Source: Turritopsis dohrnii (lineage: Eukaryota > Cnidaria > Hydrozoa > Anthoathecata > Oceaniidae). From it: a DNA stretch of 64,000 bases. Within the stretch, counting starts at the first letter, position 1; the number at the start of each line of letters is the position of its first letter. The stretch spans positions 124,001 through 188,000 of the forward strand of contig BQMF02000224.1 in the NCBI GenBank assembly GCA_027922465.2, in the 5' to 3' direction. The position numbers and the translations under genes are program-made. Below the pieces are notes generated by a model, which did not search any database, had not been told where the DNA came from, and saw only the letters and a program-made list of their open reading frames with translations. Below, in pieces: positions 35,454 to 46,267 of the stretch.

Positions 35454-38400
35454 CTAATAACCCGGGTAAAACATTTTACCGAGTTTAACTTCGAAAAAGA
35501 CGTGTCAAATCCGCCTTTTCCGTGTGCGAAACCCGTGATAAAAATTTTAATTAAAGAATCGCAACTCAACAGTCTACCCATGTTGTAGAGCTTGAAAAAC
35601 TGATCAAAAAAATGTATGGGATCGTTTTGCTACAAACAACCGTTGCAGAGATATCGTCGATCAAAGATTTTGATGACGTCATATCCGCAGTACCAAATAA
35701 AATTTATGCCCAAATGTTGCGTCACCCCATCACCCGTATTGCAGACCCTAAAAAACGTCAGTTATCCCTATTGGTTCTTGAGATATTTCCCTTAAAACGT
35801 CTCGTTCGATTGGGGATGCAATGCAATGATTTCCCGTGATCATAAAAATAACTGACGTCAAATACCACGTGCTATTATACTAATCGTGAATGTGTCTTGC
35901 GTGGTCTAACTACCGCTATACGACCACGATTAAGAAGATTTTGACCGTGAAATTCCACAAAATCTAACACTCTCTAAATTAAATGTGTTGCACACGATTG
36001 CCGATTATTATAATACTAGCCGCCAAGGCGGCGTCGTTCGCCGCCCATGTTCAGCATGCGTTGACTTCACGAAAAATAAAATTAAGGAATTGGCAACCGA
36101 AAGTGTTCCCATGTTGTAGAGCTCGAAAAACTGATCAAAAGAATGTATGGGATCGTTCCGCTACGATCAACCGTTACAGAGATATCATCGTTCAAAGATT
36201 TTGATGACGTCACAGACCCCTCCCCAAAAAAAATTAGACCCAAATTTTTCGTCACCCCATCGCCTGTATCGCGGACCCCAAAAAACGTCAGTAATCCCTA
36301 TTGGTTATCGAGATAATTTTCCCTAAACGTCGCATTCGATTAGGGTCTCAATACAATGGTTTCACACTGACGTTGCGCACAAGAAAAGAAATAATTTATG
36401 TGTGATCTTATATTGCTGACTCTCTTTAGCAGTTCACATCTACCATTTTGCGTAACAGACAAACAGAGAATCGGCTATTAATATATAGAAGACTAGTATC
36501 TCGCGTAAAAGTTTTTTACGGCTATAATTTCGAAAAGGATGTGTCGAAAATAGGTGACGAAAAATTAAATCACAAAATCGTGACTGGAAAGTGTTCTCAT
36601 GTTGTAGAGCTCGAAAAGCTGATCAAAAAAGTGTATGAAATCGTTTCGATACGACCAACCTTTGCAGAGATATCGTCGATTAAAGATTTTGATGACGTCA
36701 TATCCGCAGTACCAAATAAAACTTAGGCCCAAATGATGCATCACCCCTTTACCCGTATCGTTGACCCTAAAAAACGTCAGTTATCCCTATTGGTTCTTGA
36801 GATATTTCCCCAAAAACGTCGCGTTCGATTGGGGATGCAATGCAATGGTTCCCCGTGATCATAAAAACATCTGACGTCAAATACCACGTGCTATTATACT
36901 ACTCGTGGATGTGTCTTGTGTGGGCGAACTGTCGCTTTATGACCACGATTAAGAAGATTTTGACCATTAAAAAAACAAAAACACAACACTCTCTAAAATA
37001 AAAGTGGGATGCACGATTGCGGATTAGTATAAGTAGACTAGTATCTCGCGTAAAAGTTTTTTACGGCTTTAATTTCGAAAACGTTTTGCGTAAGTCCTGT
37101 GACGAAATGAGGTGACGAAAAATTAAACCATGGAATCGTAAGTGGAAAGTGTATCCATGTTGTAGAGCTCGAAAAACTGAGCAAAAAAATGTATGGGATC
37201 GTTTCACTACGACCAACCGTTGCAGAGATATCATTGAACAAAGATTTTGATGACGTCATAGCCGCAGTACCAAATTAAATTTAGGCCCAAATTTTGCGTC
37301 ACCCCATCACCCGTATCGCGGACCCTATAAAACGTCAGTTATCCCTATTGGTTCTCGAGATATTTCCCCAAAAACGTCGCGTTCGATTGGGGATGCAATG
37401 CAATGGTTCCCCCGTGATCATAAAAATATCTGACGTCAAATGTCACGTGCTATTATACTAATCGTGAATGTGTCCTGCGTGGTCGAACTGCCGCTATATG
37501 ACCACGATTAAGAAGATCTTGACCATTAAAAAAACAAAAACAAAACACTCTCTAAGTTAAATGTGTTACACACTATTGCGAATTAGTATAAGTAGACTAG
37601 TATCTCGCGTAAAAGTTTTTTACGGATTTAATTTCGAAAATAATGTGTCGAAAACAGGTGACGAAAAATTAAATCACCGAATCTCAAAAAGAGACCGTGC
37701 CCATGTTGTAGAGCTCGAAAAACTGAGCAAAAAAATGTATGGGATCGTTTCGTTACGATCAACCGTTACAGAAATATCGTCGATCAAAGATATTGATGAC
37801 GTCATAGCCGCAGTACCAAATAAAATTTGAGCCCAAATGTTGCGTGACCCGGTCACCCGTATCGCGGACCCTAAAAAACATCAGTTATCCCTATTGGTTC
37901 TCGAGATATTTCCCCAAAAACGTCGCGTTCGATTGGGGATGCAATGCAATGGTTCCCCGTGATCATAAAAAAAACATCTGACGTCAAATGCCACGTGCTA
38001 TTATACTAATCGTGGATGTGTCTTGCGTGGCCACGCAAGACACATTCGTCATTCGCAAGGTGGGCGAACTGCCGCTATAATATGACCACGATTAAGAAGA
38101 TTTTGACCGTAAATTTTAAAAAAACACAACACTCTCTAAAATAAAAGTGGGATGCACGATTGCGGATTAGTATATATAGACGACTAGTATCCCGGGTAAA
38201 AACTTTTTTCCGAACTTAACTTCGAAAACATGAGGTCAAATCCACCATTCCCGTGTATGTACCCCGTGGCGAAAAAATAAATCATAGAATCGCAACTCAA
38301 AAGTGTACCCATGTTGTAGAGCTCGAAAAACTGATCAAAAAAATGTATGAGATCGTTTCGCTACGATCAACCGTTGCAGAGATATCGTCGATCAAAGATA

Positions 38401-38692
38401 TTGATGACGTCATAGCCGCAGTACCAAATAAAATTTGGGCCCAAATGTTGCGTCACCCAGTCACCCGTATCGCGGACCCTAAAAAACGTCAGTTATCCCT
38501 ATTGGTTCTCGAGATATTTCCCCAAAAACGTCGCGTTCGATCGGGGATGCAATGCAATGATCCCCCTGATCATAAAAAAACTGACGTCAAATGATGCCAC
38601 GTGCTTTTGGAATGATCGTGAAAAAGGAGTCTCTCGCCTCTACGTGGTTTTACGCGCACATAAGAGGACGATGACCGTAAAAATTAAACAAA

Positions 38693-39107
38693 TGTGACGG
38701 TTTGAGGGAAAATCATAACAAGTGATATTACTGATAAATTAATCAGTAATTTATCAGAAATTTATCAGTAATAATCAGTAATACTGATAAATAATCAGTA
38801 ATTCGTTCGATTTATCAGTAATTCGTTCGATTTATCAGTAATTCGTTCGATTTATCAGTAATTTGTTCGATGAATCAGTAATTCGTTCGATTTATCAGTA
38901 ATTCGTTCGATGAATCAGTAATACTGATAAATTACTGATTATTTATCAGTATTTACCGATTATTTTATCAGTAATTACTGATTCATCTAACAAATTACTG
39001 ATAAATCGAACGAATTACTGATTAAATCTATTGTTTTCTAATCAGTATTTTACTGATAAATTTATCAGAAATTATCACTTGTTATGATTTTCCCTCAAAC
39101 CGTCACA
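38693..39107. mobile_element. 415-bp palindromic MITE inside a Helitron unit
   Basis: Ends TGTGACGGTTTGAGGGAAAA and the exact inverse; arms run on through CATAACAAGTGATA. The core is built of ATCAGTAAT and ACTGATAAAT elements in both orientations. Intact neighbour units read straight across the site (AAATATATCACTCTC). Confidence 0.88.
38801..38920. repeat. 20-bp tandem repeat, 6 copies
   Basis: Units ATTCGTTCGATTTATCAGTA, with minor TGA/TTT variation, within the left half of the palindromic MITE. Confidence 0.95.
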
Positions 39108-39422
39108 AATATATCACTCTCTAAAATAAAAGTGGGATGCACAATCGCGGATTATTATAATAAGACTAGACGCCAAGGCGTCGTCGCACGCCGCCAACGA
39201 TCAACATGCATTTGAGGTAAAACATTTCTTACCGGTTTTTATTTCGAAAATGAACCCGTGTCCCGTGTAAGCGTATAAAAGTGGTTGTATGTACTGATAA
39301 AAAAAACTGACGTCAAATCAACGATACAGTAGAATTTGACGTCATTACAGAGAAAAAAACGTTCTCGCCGCTGCGTGGTTTTACGCGGCCAATATAGGAA
39401 ATCCTACGTAAAATTTAGTTAA

Positions 39423-39423
<1 letters not shown>

Positions 39424-39453
<30 letters not shown>
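39424..39453. repeat. (AAT)n microsatellite
   Basis: An AAT/ATA run inside the 39166-40098 Helitron unit, at the start of a ~600-bp stretch unlike the other units. Confidence 0.9.
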
Positions 39454-39455
<2 letters not shown>

Positions 39456-40986
39456 TATATTTCACAGTATCTCCAAAATTTTACAATTGGCTCTTCACCT
39501 GGAAATTGAGAAGATTATGTATATGCAGCGTCTAAAAAATATCGTATATTAAAAAAAATGATGGCAGAAATTAGAGAGACAGTCGTAGTATGGGACGTGG
39601 CTAGGTGTGGATAAGGTGAAGGTAGAGTAGAACCAGATAGTCGTAAACCAAAAAGAATGTCGACTGAAGTTATGAAAACTAGGAAATGGGACATGACTAA
39701 ACCTAAGGACTAACGTAATGTAAACCGATGTGTAGGACCAAATTGAGGTTAGAACCGAATATTAGAGAAAAAAAACTGTTAATATATATAAACTTATAAA
39801 TTAATTCCTCCATGGCAGTAAAGATAGAACTTGGACTCAAAAAGCAATCTAAAACCTAAAATAGGACTAGATGAAGGTAAGGAGATATGATAAAGGAATA
39901 TTGATAGCATTGGTCTTGTTGGAAGTGCGGAATAGGGCTAGGAATAATGCCAAGGATAGGAGGACTTATTAAAATATACTGGTAAACTAGTCTAAAACTT
40001 AGCTAGGCTCTTTGCAAGGCCTTGGTCTAAAAAATGTTTTTTCGTTTCACTCTCTAAAATAAAAGTGGGATGCACAATTGCGAATTAGTATAATAAGACT
40101 AGACGCCAAGGCGTCGTCGCACGCCGCCAACGATCAACATGCATTTGAGGTAAAACATTTCTTACCGGCTTTTATTTCGAAAATGATCCTTTTATTCAAA
40201 TCCCGTGTGGAAGCGTATCAGCGTTGTTGTATGTACTGATAAAAAAACTGACGTCAAATCAATGATTCAGTAGAATCTGACGTCATTACTGAGAAAAAAG
40301 CGTTCTCGCCTCTACGTGGCTTTACGCGGCCAATATAGGAAATCCTACGTAAAATTAAGTTAAATATATCACTCTCTAAAATAAAAGTGGGATGCACAAT
40401 CGCGGATTATTATAATAAGATAGTATCTCGCGTAAAAGTTTTTTACGACTTTAATTTCGAAAAGGAACTGCCGAAATACGACGCGTTCTCGTGTGTATAC
40501 CCCGTGACGAAAATTTTAATCACGGAATTGTGAATGGAAAATGTACCCATGTTGTAGAGCTTGAAAAACTGATCAAAAAATTGTATGGGGTCGTTTTGCT
40601 CCGACAACCGTTGCAGAGATATCGTTGATCAAATATTTTGATGACGTCATAGCCGCAGTACCAAATAAAATTTGGGCCCAAATGTTGCGTCACCCAGTCA
40701 CCTGTATCGCGGACTCTAAAAAACGTCAGTTATCCCTATTGGTTCTCGAGATATTTCCCCAAAAACGTCGCGTTCGATTGGGGATGCAATGCAATGGTTT
40801 CCCGTGGTCATAAAAACATCTGACGTCAAATGCCACGTGCTATTATACTAATCGTGAATGTCTCTTGCGTGGGCGAACTGCCGCTATATGACCACGATTA
40901 TGAAGATTTCGACCGTAAATTTAAAAAAAAACCATCACCCTCTAAAATAAAAGTGGGATGCACGATTGCGGATTAGTATAGCGCGA

Positions 40987-41600
40987 TTCAACTGGTTTTA
41001 GCTCTTCTTCGATAGAAGGGATAGTCCGAATCAAATAGTTGAACTTATGTTTGAAGCCAGAGACAAACGCGGTGTAGGCTGCTTGCGGGAACTGCTTGGC
41101 TATTTCTGATAATAGATTCAACTGCTTGACCCATCCATCAACTTTTTCTTTCACGTATGCATTCCTATCTGAAATATTACCGATAGCGGCACCCAGATGT
41201 TTGTGGCCGTCCGAGGTAACGTTGATTTTTGTTTCTTTAAACATTAATCTGGCCAGTTCGAGCTTGTCAGGTTTTACAATTAATCAGGATTTTGCTGGTT
41301 TCGGGTAGTAGCCAACCTTCGGTGCAGTTGATTCGAGGACATTCCACCACATCAAAACTCCTTTTAGTGTTCCAAGAGCGCCAATATCATCTGCATATGC
41401 TCCTTGTTTCGTGTCAGTTGATGACACGTTGTCAAGGAGAGGTATTAGACCAAGTGCATATAAGGGTCCTTCTCATCTATGCTTTTGTCATCTTCTTTCC
41501 GCCCGTGAACTGCTTGGCTTGAATCGTTTCCCGTCCATTCTTAGCCAAGATTGGCACGGGGACAGAAAAGTTTTGCTTGATCAGGAACACTTCAGAAAAT
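40987..41600 (-). pseudogene. Reverse-transcriptase element, RT domain part (upstream of Helitron insertion)
   Basis: On the minus strand: LYALGLIPLLDNVS, KQGAYADDIGALGTL with the catalytic YADD box, WWNVLESTAPKVGYYPKPAK, a stop, LIVKPDKLELARLMF, DGHKHLGAAIGN, YVKEKVDGWVKQLNLLS, AYTAFVSGFKHKFNYLIRTI and EEELKPVE. The frame then enters the Helitron array. An apparent internal deletion near 41469 removes the segment between EG and LYALG where such proteins usually have more. The protein continues at 35453. The start of the element upstream of 41600 is not recognised. I cannot place the clade; it is unlike the LINEs elsewhere in the window. Confidence 0.75.
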
Positions 41601-42544
41601 AGGCAGTTCCCCCGGGGTTGGTTACCCGAGCTCACCGAAAATCCTAGATTCCTGAGAATTAAGAGAATGATAGCAAACTCTAGACTGAAAAACTTTCTCT
41701 AGATTGCTGGGTTTTTTTTTTCAGCGATGAAAAATAAAAACAAAGTTCGACTTCGAGACAATTTTAGCGAAAGCAGAGAAGAATAAGAAGACGTCTTGTG
41801 TGATAAGAAACAATGAAATGCCAGTCCTGATAAAATCGAGAGCAATTCTTCGTTTTTCAACGTTTGCTTCCTCCTTTTGTTCTTGACATTTTCCGTTTTC
41901 TTATTTCACGCCCGTCCGCCATCTTTTCGTCATCTTTTATTGCTTTTTTAATTGCAAAATATTGACGTCATCGGTTTCTTGGTCGATATCCATTTTGATC
42001 GAAAAGCTGGCATGCAGCTTCTCTATCAGCATCAGTTGCCTCATATTTGCCTTCGTATTTCTATGGTTGCTATGGTTGCTTTAAACAATGGGTTTGCTTG
42101 CTGACAACTTTCAATTTGTTGGGAATTGAATATATTTACATTTTACTAATTTTTTTAGGGCTGTGGAAATTGTTCAAGCCATGATTTAAGCGAAACATCT
42201 AAAAAAACAAGACTCAAGAAATTGGGTAAAGATTTCGCCAAATTTAGCAGAGTTATCTGATTATACAAGAACTTAGAATAGGAAAGAAGTAAGCAAAACT
42301 TACCTCCCTCCGAATAGAAATCGAACATTAAAAAAAACCACAGAAAAATTGAAGTATATACACGAACCATTTAGTTCAAAACAGAAGGAGCATTAGAAGA
42401 CTAACTCGTGATGCAAATAAAACAGATACAAACTCCATCCATCCAAAATTGAGCTTCGATTTTATTTTGAGCCTAAGTTACAATGCTGTAAAATTATCTC
42501 TAAGTGTAAAAACACAGAAATACGAAACTTTTGTGGTGTAAACA
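41601..42544. other. No gene seen
   Basis: No domain, repeat or RNA recognised; possibly decayed 5' part of the RT element. Confidence 0.3.
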
Positions 42545-42870
42545 AAACTTAACTTATAAAGACTGTTTGAAGTTAGAGTGAAAAGTTAGATCTCTTTACA
42601 GAAGCTAGGTGATCTTCGAAGCACGAAGTGTTACTAACATCAAAACCTCTGAATTGAAAGGAGCTAAAATCCTCCTTTTTGTTTTCCCTTAGAGGAGATA
42701 AAGATCTTCTTTTTTTGGGAGCAGGATATAAAAAAACAACACTTTACTCACGAAATATACGAAAACATGTCATGGGTAGAACAGCAAGGAAAAATAGAAA
42801 TAAAAGAACTTTAAGTTAGTAAGTGTGGCCATCAAAAACCTTCGCTGTACATAGATAGGATTGAACCATA
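42545..42870. repeat. Dispersed repeat, inverse of 31930-32340
   Basis: CACGAAATATACGAAAACAT and TTAGTAAGTGTGGC-type blocks mirror the copy upstream of CHTOP. The rest of the match continues at 43440-43520, after an intervening MITE. Confidence 0.6.
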
Positions 42871-42938
42871 GAAATATGAAATTGCGTAATTGCGTATTTC
42901 TGTGATAGAACAGATAGAACCATACCGAGAAACCAATA

Positions 42939-43406
42939 CCGTATTTCCTCTAATAAACGCCACGCCGTTAATTACAAATACCAGCTTTTGGATGCGGCGT
43001 TTTATAGAGGGCGGGGATCATTAAGAGGGCAGAGTTTATTACAAAATGAAAAAAATTGAGAAAAGCAAATTTAAACAACAAAGAAAAATGTGTAAAAATG
43101 TTTTACACAAAGAAATGTTCACAAAAATGTCAAAGAAGAGCAATATCATCAGTGCCGCCGTTCTCTTTTATAAGCAATCAATTACACACCAAATATTCTT
43201 GCAAACGTGGAAGAATTTATTGATAGAAAACAAACAAAACTATGAAGCTACTTAAACTAATTCTTGTTTAGCCTGCCTTCTAATAAACGCCGCATCTTGA
43301 AAAGCGGCGTTTATTAGAAGGCGGCGTTTATTAGAGGGCGGCGTTTATTTCAAATGTTCGGTGTGGCGTTTATAGTAGAGGGCGGCTTTCATTAGAGGAA
43401 ATACGG
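42939..43406. mobile_element. TA-flanked MITE (CCGTATTTCCTC type)
   Basis: CCGTATTTCCTCTAATAAAC and the inverse GAGGAAATACGG form the ends, flanked by TA (42937-42938 and 43407-43408). The interior repeats GGCGTTTATTAGA motifs. The ORF inside is meaningless. It separates the two halves of the 31930-type repeat. Confidence 0.85.
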
Positions 43407-43520
43407 TATAGTTCCCTTAACGAAATCTAAAAATGTATAAATAAACAAGAACGAAAAATCTATCCAAAATACTGCAAACAAAGCAAATAAAATACAAGAA
43501 TAGTTTGTGAGACGGTTTGA

Positions 43521-46267
43521 AGTTAGAGAAGTAAAACCCTGGGTACGAGGTTGAAGTAAAACTGCTTCTACTTATGACTGTAGTAGGCGATCTCCGAGAA
43601 GCATCATATTAATAACATGAGCGTCATATCAATAACATCAGCATACTTTAAGGCCAGAAACTTTCGCGTTTTTGGCGTCATAACAATACAATAATAGGCC
43701 ACCTGTTCATAAAAATTGTCAAGATGTACAAAATAGATCAAGGTCCAACTGGTCTAAATTTCAACAAAAAATATTGAGTCGTTCAGATTTTATGGAGGGG
43801 GGAGGCTGACGTTTTGATGCGCAATAGACCTATTTCCCGAATTTCTGATTAAGCATCTTGATATAGGCTTAACCAAAACAGAATGGCCTCGATTTGAAGG
43901 TTTTATTTGCTTTTGATATTATCCCACCAATATGGCAAGGAAATAGTATTACATACAAGTTTGTCCCGTCATCAGTTACATGCTCGAAATACGAATTTCA
44001 TCATCATTTGTACCTTTCCTGGATTTATGTTACGGAGAAAAGTGCATACGCGATACACATCAAATTATCGCATCAAAGCATAGAAATACGTATTTCTATG
44101 ATCAAAGCGAGACGGGATAGGAAAATTTCGTAAAATTTCGACTTTTGCAAAGAATTGGGATAATGCCCATTCAACAGGAAAAGGAATCATGAGCAACACA
44201 TCGTGGGTTTTTGCTGTTATTTCACAATTATTATAAGCAATAATATTCGTTAATAAAATTAAGGCAACCTCGTTCCAGGATTCTATTATAATATCAGCAG
44301 GATATAAAAAAAGGCCCATTCACGAGGTTGGGAAATTAAAGGGATGATTTATTTTTTGAAATGAAAATTTACAAGTGGGCTCGAAGTATTGAAAAGTAAA
44401 TATACCTAACGTGTGAATTATCCAACTCATAATAGTATAATAAAAAAAGATTCATTTGACGAAAAACAAAATAAAGAGAGAGGATTGCCAAGTGGTGTGA
44501 TCACAGAAGATGACTGTCCACATGAAGCAAACTCATTCAAATTGTTTGGAGGTTGTCAGTTTCATGCAAAGCTCTGCACAGAAGACATGTTATATCTAAC
44601 GAATAGGTGTCTTGCCAATTTAGCAAAGTAAATTTGTTTTGGTCGACTAATTTTAAAACACCAATGTTATATACATCGCAGTGGTGGTTCTCTGCAGACT
44701 TGTTCAAAAAAACCCAAAAAAACAACAAACAGCAGAGGGAAATTCCGCTGTCACATCGCTTAAAGAAAATTGTAGAAAATTTTGAAGACTCTACATTCGC
44801 AAGAAAATATAAATGAAAAAAGCAAGTGTCGTTAGTGAAATATTAAAAAAAAAATAAAAACCAAGTGTTGTTGTTTCATAATTTAGCGGTCGTGAAGACT
44901 GCCATCCGCATCCAAGGAGAGTTTTGACGCCATCAAAGAACACGAGCACAAAACTAGTCGATTTCTTACGGTCAAAGGTCTAACAAGTTAATGGGGGTGT
45001 TATGATGATAATTTGTTGTTTTTCTTCTTTCCTCCTTCTTATATCGAAAGAAAACAAAGCGTAAGCCATAAAAATAAAATCAAAAAAAGAAAAAAATATC
45101 TGTTTTTCTATCTCAAACTTTCACAAGACATTTTGAATCCATTTTTGAAAGACAGGACATGATGAATGAGTCTACTCATCTGTCTAGTCTGTGATGATGA
45201 TGCAACTAGTCCTGCAACAGTTTGAGAATGTTATTTCAAAAAATAGTAAATAATGGAGGAGTAGCATATGGAAAGGATGGAACAAACGAAATAATTCAGC
45301 AGATCCTGACAATGATTCCAAAAATTGACTATTTCTAAGCAAAGTGATTTTTGTGAAAGGGGAAATTGTTTTTCTTTTTGTTAAATATCTTCTGCACTCG
45401 AAACAAACTCATAATATACAGAATTATACAGCAGCAACTAGAAGAGGTTGGAAAATATTTACCCCGTAGTAAAGTTCAACTACTGAACGAACCATAATGT
45501 GGTAGTGGGAAAATGTACAAGCGTATACGAAATATCCCTGAGTCTGACTCGAGTCCACACTAAAAAGAGGGCTTTTCCGCAAAATCACTTTTGAAAGCTC
45601 ACAACCATCTCTTTATAAAGCATTAAAACAAATCAGTGAATATAAATGTAAAATTGCAGAAAACGGGTTGATAATTTGTGAATATTAATACTGAAGCCAT
45701 CTTTTCCGAATACGAAATAATACATACATAATGACAACACTGCCTGCCAGCAACCCCTCTCGTATCCCATGACGACGATAACCGTGTATGTTGTTTCAAG
45801 GACCAGCAAATCAAAATCTTCGAAACAGACACCGTTCATCATGTTGATCATTTCACACTCAGTTGGCGTCGTCGTAAGTGTCGGATCGCAGTCAGCCGGC
45901 AAAGATCATCCGACTGTCGTGCATACTTGTTGCTCAGGCTCCCGTTATTGCATAATATATATATTAACACATACACACATATATGTATATATATACGATG
46001 CAGAAAGCAAGTTTCCAGTGTAGGCTGAGTTTGTTGAAAAAATTTTGCTTCTCAAAATTACTTACGTGTGCATACCTATTATGTCGTAATCTTATTCATC
46101 CATTCGTCATAATGATCTGATTCTTTGAAAATCTCCCAATTACTTCAGAAAAAATGAAGAAGATTTTCTAGCAGAATTGTTTTGTTTTTGTGTGAAATTG
46201 CCGCCAACTAGTTTATCTGGAAAAAAAATTCCTCCTAAAATGTCTCGAATACCGGTCGAGCGTGGTT
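43521..46267. other. No gene recognised
   Basis: Several short ORFs, none with a domain I know. The most protein-like is minus-strand 45902-45633 (hydrophobic VLETTYTVIVVMGYE), without clear splice sites. An AT/CA microsatellite lies at about 45950-46000. Confidence 0.3.

Larger units (their letters stand above)
35454..40986 (-). mobile_element. Tandem array of nine Helitron-like units
   Basis: Units in minus orientation are 40986-40420, 40419-40099, 40098-39166, 39165-38184, 38183-37597, 37596-37038, 37037-36493, 36492-36016 and 36015-35454. At internal junctions a unit's 3' CTAG is joined directly to the next unit's 5' end, several of which begin TCTACTTATACTAATCCGC or similar. A hairpin precedes each CTAG: either CGTAAAA/TTTTACG type, or GCCGCC-AA-GGCGGC type directly beside CTAG. 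One junction (40420) has ATAG for CTAG; the outermost 3' end (35454) reads TTAG. Shared body motifs include GTAGAGCTCGAAAAACTG, TTTTGATGACGTCATA and ATAAAAGTGGGATGCAC. Short ORFs in the units are shadows of the repeat. No Rep or helicase domain is present. Confidence 0.85.

Noticed and set aside
35612..40813. Similar short proteins (VELEKLIKK...DDVI..VPNKI...RRVR) repeated along 35.6-40.8 kb
   Set aside because: They are fortuitous reading frames of the tandem Helitron units; frames shift and stop between copies and match no family.
43046..43255. Lysine-rich 69-residue ORF
   Set aside because: It lies within a TA-flanked MITE and has no domain.
44413..44631. 72-residue plus-strand ORF (GVITEDDCPHEANSFKLFGG)
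   Set aside because: Protein-like in places, but isolated, with no splice sites, homologous motif or conserved neighbour that I recognise.
45633..45902. Hydrophobic minus-strand ORF as a receptor exon
   Set aside because: No convincing splice sites, no second transmembrane exon and no recognised motif.
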